Positions 24,778 through 32,353 of a stretch of 64,000 bases of DNA are shown in pieces. Made by a program: the position numbers and the translations under genes. How positions within the stretch are numbered: position 1 is the first letter of the stretch; the number at the start of each line of letters is the position of its first letter. The notes under the pieces are model-generated. The model made no database searches. It had not been told where the DNA came from and saw nothing but the letters and a program-made list of their open reading frames with translations. This DNA comes from Paenibacillus roseus (GTDB lineage: Bacteria > Bacillota > Bacilli > Paenibacillales > Paenibacillaceae). The stretch is taken from assembly GCF_016424485.1 (NCBI RefSeq), contig NZ_JAELUP010000005.1:124001-188000 (forward strand). The letters are read 5' to 3'.

Positions 24778-26712
24778 CTAACTTGCATAATACCGCTTCA
24801 AGAAACGGTACATAATCAGGCTGCGCATCAGAAAACGGGGCTCCGGTTCAAATGCGTCCCGGACAGAAGGCCCGGATGCCTGGCTGATCGTTCGCCTGAT
24901 CTGCTCCACATTCATGTAAGGAACTGCCCGCTCATCCCGACATAGCTGTTCCAATTCTTCAAGTAACGCTGGCCACTGAGGCAGCATCCGGTGAAGCCAA
25001 TCTGCTCCCTGTATCCCGCGAACACGCTGATTCAAGCGAACCGTATCCGGCAGATCATTCACAGCAGCTCTGCGGACAAGCGCCCGATCCAGGCCTTGCT
25101 GCATATACTGATCCATCGGAACAGACAGACAGAACCGCACAACCCGGACATCAAAGGTTGGGTCGCGCTCCCATATGCCGTAATGAAGCGACAGCTTGCT
25201 GGATTTATTCCCTGTCATATTATGAACAGCCAGATTCTCAAAATGTTTTCTTCTCGCCTCTGCTGCACTTGAGCCTGACCCATTGTTAAGACTTACACCC
25301 GCCTTGCGCAGACGGTTCTGGACATCTGTGCGCCGGGCAAACTCAGGATTGATCAGGAGCGGCATCTCATCGCCCGAGCCGGATAGCAAGCTGAGCCAAG
25401 GAAACATCCTTTTCCCAATTAAAGGGACCAGTCTTGATCTGCGAATCCCTCGTTTCCTTCCGTACAGCTGCAGCTCCCGGTAAAATTTTACCCACTGCAG
25501 CCGTTTGATCAGGGAAGCAAAATAGTCCAGCGTCGGCCCCCATGAGATCGTATTGTTCCCTTTAGCGCCGGTCAACAGGATGCCAATCCCCTGTTCACGC
25601 GCCAGCTCATAAATCCCTTTGATCCAATAGGAGTTTTCAAAATATTTGTAGGGCATCTCCAAGATATCCAGCCAATCCTCTACGCCTGTAAGCGGGCTTG
25701 CTCCGGGGACATCGATATAATTGGATCTCATATTGCCAACATGAGAGAGTGTCGCATTAATATAGGGCGTTTCATCAGCTGCACGATTTCTACCCGTCCA
25801 ATCAACAAAATCAGGTGACGGGACGTGGCTGAACGTATGCAACAGCTTTCCTTGCCTCCGAAGTTCGCGGGCCGCATAACTGGCCACAATACCGGAATCG
25901 AGCCCCCCGCTCAAGGTTGCTCCTACCTCACGGTACGTACGCAGCCTGCAGTGAACCGCCTGGTTCATTACTTCCCGGAATGCCTCCTCGTATTCGCCGT
26001 TGGAGGACAAGCGCAGCTTGCGATCCGGAAGCAGGGAACCATAGCAGCTCAGCTTGACATGACTGCCTTCTGCCACAATCAGATGTGCAGGCGGCAGTTG
26101 ACGGATTTCTGCATAGGCCGTTGCCTGCACATCTGTAGACTCAAACATGACCGGAATCGCCAAAAATTCCGACAACCAGTTCTCATCCAGCCCTTGTGCA
26201 ATTCCAGGCAGCTCCCGCAAAGGCGCGATTGCGCTGCAAAAAGCAAACATACGGGGACCGGTATGAAAATATAAGGTTCGGTTGCCGCACAAATCCCTCG
26301 CTCCCAGCAGCTTCCGGTTGCGCTCATCCCAAATGACAAAAGCAAAATCGCCGATCAGATGGACTGGCGCCTGTTCGCCCCACTTGAGATAAGCATGTAA
26401 AATCAATTCCTGATCGCTCATCTGGACGCGCTGCTTAAGGTGAACCTGCAACTTGTCAAATAACTCATCCCGATTGTCGAGAATCGCATCGGCAACTACC
26501 GTCAGGCCGCTGCGGGGATCATAATACGGATTAGCTGCATGGACAGCCTCCGATGTCAGCCATTGTAGTCGGCAGCCAAGAGCAGCTTGCTCCCCATGCC
26601 ACTGCTGCTGCGCATCACCGGCGTAGCGGCTTAAAGATTCCAACAAATTATGTACGGCATCTTGCGGCAGCTCTGCTCCATTTAACCCTATCACACCTGC
26701 AATTGCGCTCAT
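24778..26712 (-). CDS. Lasso cyclase (asparagine synthetase-like macrolactam synthetase)
   Basis: A 644-residue enzyme that adenylates the ring Asp and closes the macrolactam. It has a class-II glutaminase-like N-terminal domain without the catalytic Cys2 (begins MSAIAGVIGLNG), then the ATP-binding PPi loop LSGGLDSGIV near residue 268 and the C-terminal synthetase domain. The ATG at 26712 overlaps the sulfotransferase stop as ATGA and has GGAGG upstream, so the two are coupled; a longer ORF with 13 extra residues would run into the sulfotransferase gene. The precursor gene follows after 22 bp. Confidence 0.95.
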   Translation of the reverse strand: MSAIAGVIGLNGAELPQDAVHNLLESLSRYAGDAQQQWHGEQAALGCRLQWLTSEAVHAANPYYDPRSGLTVVADAILDNRDELFDKLQVHLKQRVQMSDQELILHAYLKWGEQAPVHLIGDFAFVIWDERNRKLLGARDLCGNRTLYFHTGPRMFAFCSAIAPLRELPGIAQGLDENWLSEFLAIPVMFESTDVQATAYAEIRQLPPAHLIVAEGSHVKLSCYGSLLPDRKLRLSSNGEYEEAFREVMNQAVHCRLRTYREVGATLSGGLDSGIVASYAARELRRQGKLLHTFSHVPSPDFVDWTGRNRAADETPYINATLSHVGNMRSNYIDVPGASPLTGVEDWLDILEMPYKYFENSYWIKGIYELAREQGIGILLTGAKGNNTISWGPTLDYFASLIKRLQWVKFYRELQLYGRKRGIRRSRLVPLIGKRMFPWLSLLSGSGDEMPLLINPEFARRTDVQNRLRKAGVSLNNGSGSSAAEARRKHFENLAVHNMTGNKSSKLSLHYGIWERDPTFDVRVVRFCLSVPMDQYMQQGLDRALVRRAAVNDLPDTVRLNQRVRGIQGADWLHRMLPQWPALLEELEQLCRDERAVPYMNVEQIRRTISQASGPSVRDAFEPEPRFLMRSLIMYRFLKRYYAS

Positions 26713-27983
26713 TTCTTCGATCCTCCGGAGGCTAGATAAGCCGAAGCCCACCTGGACAGGCGGCTGCCGAACGGGATCAAGGATTTGATGCGGTTGACCT
26801 TGTTTCGCATATGGTCCAGTTGCAATTGAAGCCGCTTTTGATTGGCATAGCTTTTCTCCAATCGCCGATCCAATGCCCGCAGCGTCATCTGCAGTCGGAC
26901 AACTTCCGCTTCGGCCTCATTGCCCTCTGTTGGGGCCACTCCAGACTCAGCAGCCCCAGAAGTTTCCGCAGTTTCAGCAACAGAAGCTAATGGAGCAGAC
27001 AACTCGCTGCTGATCTGGTACTTCTCCTGCCACTGGCACCCTGTTGCTTCTGCCAGCTGCTTGCGACGCAGTTCCAGCAGTTCCGCATCCGGCTCCATGT
27101 CAAAGCGTACACCCGTCCAGGCTTCCGCTTCCTCAAGCTGTCTGCTGTAGCCCAGTTCGTGGAATACCCGGGCGCCGATTGCCCGGCAGTACAGCTCCGT
27201 TTCCTCTTTGTCCAGAACTTCCTTCCAATGGTCGAGAGAATTCGTATGCGGCTCTGTGTGCTGCCCTACAAAAGGGTCCCCAACCCCCATGCTGAAGAAC
27301 AGGTCGGACTTCGGCTGATCCATGAAGTCGCCATACCGCTCCAGCCCCTCTTCATAGGACAAGTCCAAAAACTCGCAAAGCTTCCTCATTTCTTCCTGCG
27401 GATTAATGGCCAATTGCTCGTAATAAAGCCGGTATGTATGAGGATGCGGCCTGCTGAAATAGTCCATATAACGAAACAAGCCGATTGTAATATCCGCCAT
27501 CTTGATATTGAACTTCGGCTGCGTCAGTTCGCCTTTGAGATCGAATCGGTCCCGTACATGACGGTTCACTTTCTTGTATGAAGCAATCACCGATAGCGGG
27601 TTGCGTATGAGCCATATGCGCTTGGAGTTCGGAAATAGCTGGTCAATAAATTCCAGCAGATAGTAATACCTTGGGGATTTATCAATGACTTTTTCGGCTG
27701 TGCCGCTCTTAAGCAAGCTGTTGTAGACCTCTACGGCAAACGAGCGGCAAGCCTGCTCATAAGCAGCTTCGGGGAGCACACCGTTAAAGAATTGCTTGAT
27801 AATTTCCGTTCCGCCGTATGGACGGTAAGGCGCCAGCTTTAAATCATATAAGCTCATCAGAAACCACATTTCCTGCGTGGCGAACACTTTGCTGTGGTTT
27901 TGCAGCATAACCGTTGCCAACGAACTGCCGCTGCGCGGGGTGCATAGCAGGAAAACCAGATTGCTCCCATCCTGTTGAATCAA
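26709..27983 (-). CDS. PAPS-dependent sulfotransferase, first gene of the lasso operon
   Basis: A protein of about 424 residues. The first 290 form a sulfotransferase fold: 5'-phosphosulfate loop LLCTPRSGSSL (residues 13-22), IDKSPRYYYLL, and the 3'-phosphate motif RNPLSVIASY near 127. The last 80 residues contain a Glu/Ala/Gly linker and a basic coiled coil (LQMTLRALDRRLEKSYANQKRLQLQL). I prefer a TTG start at 27983, with AAAGGGGGCG upstream; the ATG at 28013 has no ribosome site and sits on the edge of a repeat element. Its target is not proven; coupling to the cyclase suggests the lasso peptide (Tyr7, Tyr10 or Thr/Ser in the core), but a glycan of the neighbouring EPS locus is possible. 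Confidence 0.88.
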   Translation of the reverse strand: MIQQDGSNLVFLLCTPRSGSSLATVMLQNHSKVFATQEMWFLMSLYDLKLAPYRPYGGTEIIKQFFNGVLPEAAYEQACRSFAVEVYNSLLKSGTAEKVIDKSPRYYYLLEFIDQLFPNSKRIWLIRNPLSVIASYKKVNRHVRDRFDLKGELTQPKFNIKMADITIGLFRYMDYFSRPHPHTYRLYYEQLAINPQEEMRKLCEFLDLSYEEGLERYGDFMDQPKSDLFFSMGVGDPFVGQHTEPHTNSLDHWKEVLDKEETELYCRAIGARVFHELGYSRQLEEAEAWTGVRFDMEPDAELLELRRKQLAEATGCQWQEKYQISSELSAPLASVAETAETSGAAESGVAPTEGNEAEAEVVRLQMTLRALDRRLEKSYANQKRLQLQLDHMRNKVNRIKSLIPFGSRLSRWASAYLASGGSKK

Positions 27984-28013
27984 TCGTAACGCCCCCTTTG
28001 CTGCCTTGGTCAT

Positions 28014-28207
28014 CTATACAAGTTGAACGAAAGGAAGTCAGGCAAGGCCTGCGTGTGAAAGGTTCTTCCGATCGCTGTTGTTCCCGGATTTCTTGAATGA
28101 ATGGCAGCAATAGGGGAAATCCGGGAACAAAGGCGAGCGCTTCGCTTCTCCAGAATCCTTTCACACTCCGGCTGCCTACTTTCGTTTCTTTAGTTCAACT
28201 GATATAG
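28014..28207. repeat. Structured repeat element, copy 1
   Basis: Outer inverted repeat CTATACAAGTTGAAC (28014-28028) against the reverse complement at 28193-28207; next stem GTGTGAAAGG / CCTTTCACAC (28053-28062, 28157-28166); invariant TTCTTCCGATCGCTGTT (28063-28079); a 13-bp perfect stem (28080-28092 with 28116-28128); then AAAGGCGA-TCGCTTCTCCAGAAT. The whole can fold into a three-way junction. Copy 2 at 60695 shares the unpaired blocks but has different, still pairing, stems. It would be transcribed as the 5' leader of the lasso operon. Confidence 0.85.
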
Positions 28208-28220
28208 ACACGGTTTGACT

Positions 28221-28265
28221 GATACCCTTTGTTTCAATTATATAATAAATGATACAATTTGTAAC
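28221..28265 (-). promoter_or_regulatory. Lasso operon promoter with two operator-like sites
   Basis: On the minus strand TTACAA (28264-28259), a 16-bp spacer and TATAAT (28242-28237) form a sigma-A promoter reading toward the sulfotransferase. The -35 lies inside the palindrome GATACAATTTGTAAC (28251-28265), and a degenerate copy GATACCCTTTGTTTC (28221-28235) covers the expected start point, 30 bp away. This is a classic repressor arrangement. Confidence 0.6.
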
Positions 28266-28421
28266 TATGATTTCAAAAAATTGTTTTCTATTTCACACAT
28301 TTTTTTGGTTCTTTCGATAGACCTTAAGAAGCTTGTCTGACAAAATTCCATGGTATTTTACAATAATCTAAAGAATATATACTACCGTAAACCCGGCTTT
28401 TATCCAAATCGAAAGGTGTGG

Positions 28422-29942
28422 ATGATATTGGTTAATATTTCAGACTTCCCAAGAATCGTACCTGAAGCAGACGATACACTTCGTATTCAAAGAGCAGCTG
28501 ATAACGCAATTGGCAAAACACTCTTGATTCCCTATAATGTAAGTGATTATGTAATTAGTCAATCCATAAGAATAGACCCGACTACAAAAGTTGCAGGCAC
28601 TTCGAGAAGTGTGAAAATCAGAAATACGAACGACAACGTATATGCTTTTGTTATCCAGCCCGCTATAGGAAGCAATAATGTCAACCAGGCAGAAGGCTTT
28701 GAGCATCTATATATTCGATCGAAGTTCGGTATCAAGTATAATCGAGAAGGGGATTACAGCAGTGTTTGGAGCCAACAGCCTTCATTATTTAATGTCTTTA
28801 TCCGAAATTGTTACTTTGAGGGCCAATACAGCTCAGCTGTAGACCCCAATTACAATACGGATGTTGTTCCTGGGCTGAATGAACTAAAGGAATATGGAAT
28901 TGCGGTCTGGGGGGCAAAAATATTCAACCTGAGCATTCGCGATAACTTTATTTCCAACTTTGGAATCCCTCTTTATCTGGAAGGCTGCGACCATACAGAA
29001 ATCAACAATAACAGAATTACATTAAATGCTATTTCTGTATATTTAACTACCAAACGGGGCGGCGGTCAGAATTACGGTTCCCAATGCTCAATCAACCACA
29101 ATGAGATAGTAGGCAATTCAAGAAGGGGACAAATTCTCATTCCCGATGGGGATGCACATACTATCTCTGACAACTTCTTCGAAGCAGACAAATCTGCCTG
29201 TGAGTTTCTTAGAATCTTTGGGGATTTCTCCAATTTAATCACAGGCAATCGCTTTAATGTGACGAAGATGGGAGATGTTGCCCCTACAACCCCCATTATA
29301 ACAATTGATGTCGGGTATGGCTCTGTAGTTTCCCATAACCGCTGTAATTTAAAATATGCCGAATTTTTAATTGACATTAAAACAAGCCGCTATAAAACAT
29401 ATCGTGGAAATCTTCATTTAGAACCGAAGTATTTCATTTTATGGAAAGACAATAGTTCGACATTCCCAGTACCTAATCACCCTCTAGTACGAACAAAGGA
29501 AATTGATCCGCTTGTATTCAATTCCAAAAACCCCCGTTTCTTAAATAACCAGATTGCTTTAGGGGAATTTCCTTGGGAGCCCTCTACTGTATCTTCCAAC
29601 TGGGCAATAAAAACAAATATTGAGGTTCCTTTCCGCTCTAATCTAGCCGTGGACATCATCATGGACCAACTCAGTCCCAGTAACAACCATTACATTGTGT
29701 TAGTTCGGGGGAGAAAAGTTTCAAAAGAGGGACTCTGTGAAATCCGTGCCGATAATGACAAAGGCAAACTGTTGTATAGCCAAAGATTTGCCTTTGCTGA
29801 TACTGACAAACTCTCGTCACATTCCATAGACCTGCAAGCTACACAGGGAATAACTAAATTATTTTTTCGATTTATCGTTAACGACGGTACTGCTGAGACT
29901 AATCAGATTGAAGAAATTATATTAAGACCTACCAGCAACTGA
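28422..29942 (+). CDS. Right-handed parallel beta-helix protein (pectate lyase/tailspike-like)
   Basis: A 506-residue protein with no signal peptide visible. It opens like pectate-lyase-3 and tailspike proteins (ISDFPRIVPEADDTLRIQRAADNA), and residues 100-330 show the repeating short strands of a beta helix: NLSIRDNFISN, HTEINNNRITLN, SINHNEIVGNS, HTISDNFFEADK. The C-terminal 120 residues look like a separate beta-rich domain. A glycan-binding or lyase role in the EPS locus is inferred from place; no catalytic residues can be named. The start chosen has AAAGGTG before the ATG. It is the only rightward gene of the locus, AT-rich, and its 3' end overlaps the convergent LCP gene by 21 bp. Confidence 0.8.
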   Translation: MILVNISDFPRIVPEADDTLRIQRAADNAIGKTLLIPYNVSDYVISQSIRIDPTTKVAGTSRSVKIRNTNDNVYAFVIQPAIGSNNVNQAEGFEHLYIRSKFGIKYNREGDYSSVWSQQPSLFNVFIRNCYFEGQYSSAVDPNYNTDVVPGLNELKEYGIAVWGAKIFNLSIRDNFISNFGIPLYLEGCDHTEINNNRITLNAISVYLTTKRGGGQNYGSQCSINHNEIVGNSRRGQILIPDGDAHTISDNFFEADKSACEFLRIFGDFSNLITGNRFNVTKMGDVAPTTPIITIDVGYGSVVSHNRCNLKYAEFLIDIKTSRYKTYRGNLHLEPKYFILWKDNSSTFPVPNHPLVRTKEIDPLVFNSKNPRFLNNQIALGEFPWEPSTVSSNWAIKTNIEVPFRSNLAVDIIMDQLSPSNNHYIVLVRGRKVSKEGLCEIRADNDKGKLLYSQRFAFADTDKLSSHSIDLQATQGITKLFFRFIVNDGTAETNQIEEIILRPTSN

Positions 29943-30854
29943 CATAAAACTGACCAGCTTATTATGGATTGAAGTACGCGTAGGTTCATCCACAATATAA
30001 TAATAAATATTGTTTAACTTCTGACCTTTCCCTTCAATTTCTATGCTGCTTACTTCCTTAATCTTTGGCCGATACGATAAGAAAATTTCCCTCATCATAT
30101 CAAACTGCATATTTGTTTTAACGGATTGACCAAGTTCATCCATAAACGCTTGTAACTTTGTTAGTCCTTTCCATGTCATGCTTTGCTGAATCAGTGCTTT
30201 GATGATCTCGCGCTGCCGCTCATTACGGCCCAAATCCCCACGCGGATCATCAAAGCGCATTCGGGAGTAAGAGAGCGCTTTCTTGCCATCCAATTTTAAA
30301 GTGCCTTTCTCAAAAGAGTAACCCTCATAACTGAAGGGGAGATGGTTCTCCACTTCAATCCCACCGACACTATCAATCAGGTGTACTAGCCCCTCCATAT
30401 TCACCTTTACATAGTAGTCAATCGGATAGTTGAGAAAATTTTCAACTGTCCGCACGGACATCGATGTCCCGCCAAAAGCATACGCATGGTTAATCTTATC
30501 TTCTGTCCCGCGGCCGATAATTGTCGTCCTTGTATCACGGGGAATATTGAACGTCAGAATGGACTCCTTGGCAGGATTGACTGCAATCAGCATAGTGGTA
30601 TCTGAACGCCCAATGTCTTTCCCACGTTCATCCACTCCGAGAAGAAGCACAGTAAAAGGCTTCAGAGCATCCTCTGAAGCCTTATCTATCCCCGCTATGT
30701 TAAGAGTTAAAGGAGAACGGTCATCAAGAGCCAGCGGTTCATACATCTGCTTTGCCATTGTAGTTACAGCACGGTTCAAGTAAAAGAGCGTCCCGGCAAC
30801 TCCCAATACGAGTACAACACAAATACAGATTGAAATTTTCATCCAACGTTTCAT
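29922..30854 (-). CDS. LytR-CpsA-Psr (LCP) family transferase
   Basis: A 310-residue enzyme that transfers lipid-linked polymers to peptidoglycan. It has an N-terminal membrane anchor (ISICICVVLVLGVAGTLFYL), the LCP core with TVLLLGVDERG, GRSDTTMLIAVNP, NIPRDTRT, KINHAYAFGG and the late YSRMRFDDPRGDLGRNERQ containing the catalytic Arg residues. The ATG at 30854 follows GAGGGAG; the longer open frame upstream overlaps rfbD. Last gene of the EPS operon; probably anchors the polymer to the wall. Its 3' end is antisense to the beta-helix gene over 21 bp. Confidence 0.93.
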   Translation of the reverse strand: MKRWMKISICICVVLVLGVAGTLFYLNRAVTTMAKQMYEPLALDDRSPLTLNIAGIDKASEDALKPFTVLLLGVDERGKDIGRSDTTMLIAVNPAKESILTFNIPRDTRTTIIGRGTEDKINHAYAFGGTSMSVRTVENFLNYPIDYYVKVNMEGLVHLIDSVGGIEVENHLPFSYEGYSFEKGTLKLDGKKALSYSRMRFDDPRGDLGRNERQREIIKALIQQSMTWKGLTKLQAFMDELGQSVKTNMQFDMMREIFLSYRPKIKEVSSIEIEGKGQKLNNIYYYIVDEPTRTSIHNKLVSFMSVAGRS

Positions 30855-30876
30855 ACGCCATTCTCCCTCTGTAGCA

Positions 30877-31746
30877 TTAGTCGGTGCGGTTGTTTTGCAA
30901 ATAATGATGCAAGGCTTGCTGCCAGGTAGGCAATAAAGGAAAATCATTTAGCCTTAACATAACAGGCTCCATAACAGAATATGCAGGACGAGCAGCAGGA
31001 CGGGGCATATCAGAGGTTGAGATAGGCGTCACTTGAACTTCCATTTTAGCCTGCTTAAAAATTTCCTGAGCGAACTCAAACCAGCTGCACTTCCCTGTAT
31101 TAGATATATGGTAAAGGCCGTACTTTTCGGTTTGCAGCATGGCTATAATTGTCATTGCAAGATCATACGTATAGGTTGGTGAGCCGACTTGATCCTCGAC
31201 TACTCTTACTGCTCCATGTTCCGCACCCAGTTTAAGCATAGTCTTTACGAAGTTATTTCCATAGGCTCCATACACCCATGAAGTACGGACAATAAAGAAA
31301 CGGTTATGATGGTGTCGTACAAATTGTTCTCCTGCCAACTTGGACTGGCCATATACGTTAATCGGTGATGTCTTGGACCACTCGTTGTAAGATGAACCTT
31401 CAGACCCGTCGAATACATAATCGGTGCTCACATAAACCAATTTGGCCCCGACCTTGGCCGCCGCCACAGCTACATTGCGGGTACCAATTGCGTTGCAACG
31501 GAATGCAATCTCCGGTTCGGCCTCTGCGCGATCAACTTGCGTATATGCAGCAGCATGAATAATTGCAGTGGGACTAAGCTGCTCTACTTGCTTGAGAACG
31601 GTATCGCAGTCAGTAATATCCAGTTGATCGCGGGCTAACCCGTAGACCTCTATATTTTTCACTTTCAGGAGTTGGACAAGCTCCTTTCCTAATTGTCCGC
31701 CAGCTCCCGTTACCAAAATTCTTTCTCTACTGCCTGACCGGATCAT
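30877..31746 (-). CDS. rfbD: dTDP-4-dehydrorhamnose reductase
   Basis: Last step of dTDP-L-rhamnose synthesis. A 289-residue extended SDR protein with the NAD(P) motif TGAGGQLGKEL, AAAYTQVDRAE, STDYVFDG and the catalytic YGQSKLAGE (Tyr, Lys). Start overlaps the rfbC stop as ATGA, with GAGGAG upstream. rfbA and rfbB are 8-9 kb upstream in the same operon, so the rhamnose genes are split into two pairs. Confidence 0.97.
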   Translation of the reverse strand: MIRSGSRERILVTGAGGQLGKELVQLLKVKNIEVYGLARDQLDITDCDTVLKQVEQLSPTAIIHAAAYTQVDRAEAEPEIAFRCNAIGTRNVAVAAAKVGAKLVYVSTDYVFDGSEGSSYNEWSKTSPINVYGQSKLAGEQFVRHHHNRFFIVRTSWVYGAYGNNFVKTMLKLGAEHGAVRVVEDQVGSPTYTYDLAMTIIAMLQTEKYGLYHISNTGKCSWFEFAQEIFKQAKMEVQVTPISTSDMPRPAARPAYSVMEPVMLRLNDFPLLPTWQQALHHYLQNNRTD

Positions 31747-32297
31747 GGAAATAACTCCTCTTGGTCAATCACTGAAAGGGATTGATACGCACCGTCTTTT
31801 CCAGACAACAAGGGGGTGTTAACTGGCCACGGAATAGCGAGTTCAGGATCATTCCAGGCTATTCCCCGATCTGCTGAGGCATTATAGTATTGGTCGACTT
31901 TATACGAAACCTGTGTATCAGGAACTAACGTGCAGAACCCGTGGGCAAACCCCTGTGGAATCCACAGCTGACGATAATTATCGGCACTAAGTATAACCCC
32001 AACCCATTGGCCAAAAGTAGGCGAGGAGCTTCGAATATCTACCGCTACATCATATATAGCCCCCGCTAGTACTCTCACGAGCTTGCCTTGAGCATATGGA
32101 GGGCGTTGGTAATGAAGCCCTCTCAAGGTGCCTGCTTCCTTCGATAATGAATGATTGTCCTGAACAAACTCTTGGCTGATGCCTAAACCCTCATAGCTTC
32201 TTTTGCTATAAGATTCTATAAAGAATCCCCGGTTATCCTGATGTACAGTAGGCTCTATAATCCAGACTCCATCAAGTTCTGTTTTGAATTTTTGCAT
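31743..32297 (-). CDS. rfbC: dTDP-4-dehydrorhamnose 3,5-epimerase
   Basis: A 184-residue RmlC-type cupin. It has NRGFFIESYSKRSY, the catalytic His in TLRGLHYQ, and the Asp/Tyr region YDVAVDIRSSSPTFGQW, plus PQGFAHGFCTL. It converts dTDP-4-keto-6-deoxyglucose to the L-lyxo form ahead of RfbD. AGGTGAT precedes the ATG. Confidence 0.97.
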   Translation of the reverse strand: MQKFKTELDGVWIIEPTVHQDNRGFFIESYSKRSYEGLGISQEFVQDNHSLSKEAGTLRGLHYQRPPYAQGKLVRVLAGAIYDVAVDIRSSSPTFGQWVGVILSADNYRQLWIPQGFAHGFCTLVPDTQVSYKVDQYYNASADRGIAWNDPELAIPWPVNTPLLSGKDGAYQSLSVIDQEELFP

Positions 32298-32353
32298 GAA
32301 AATATCACCTCGTATGCTTTATATGCAATGGAACTTGGAATTAGTAACGGCGC

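Noticed and set aside
27984..28013. ATG at 28013 as start of the sulfotransferase
   Set aside because: No ribosome site, adjoins the repeat element, and adds residues not part of the fold; the TTG at 27983 has a good site.
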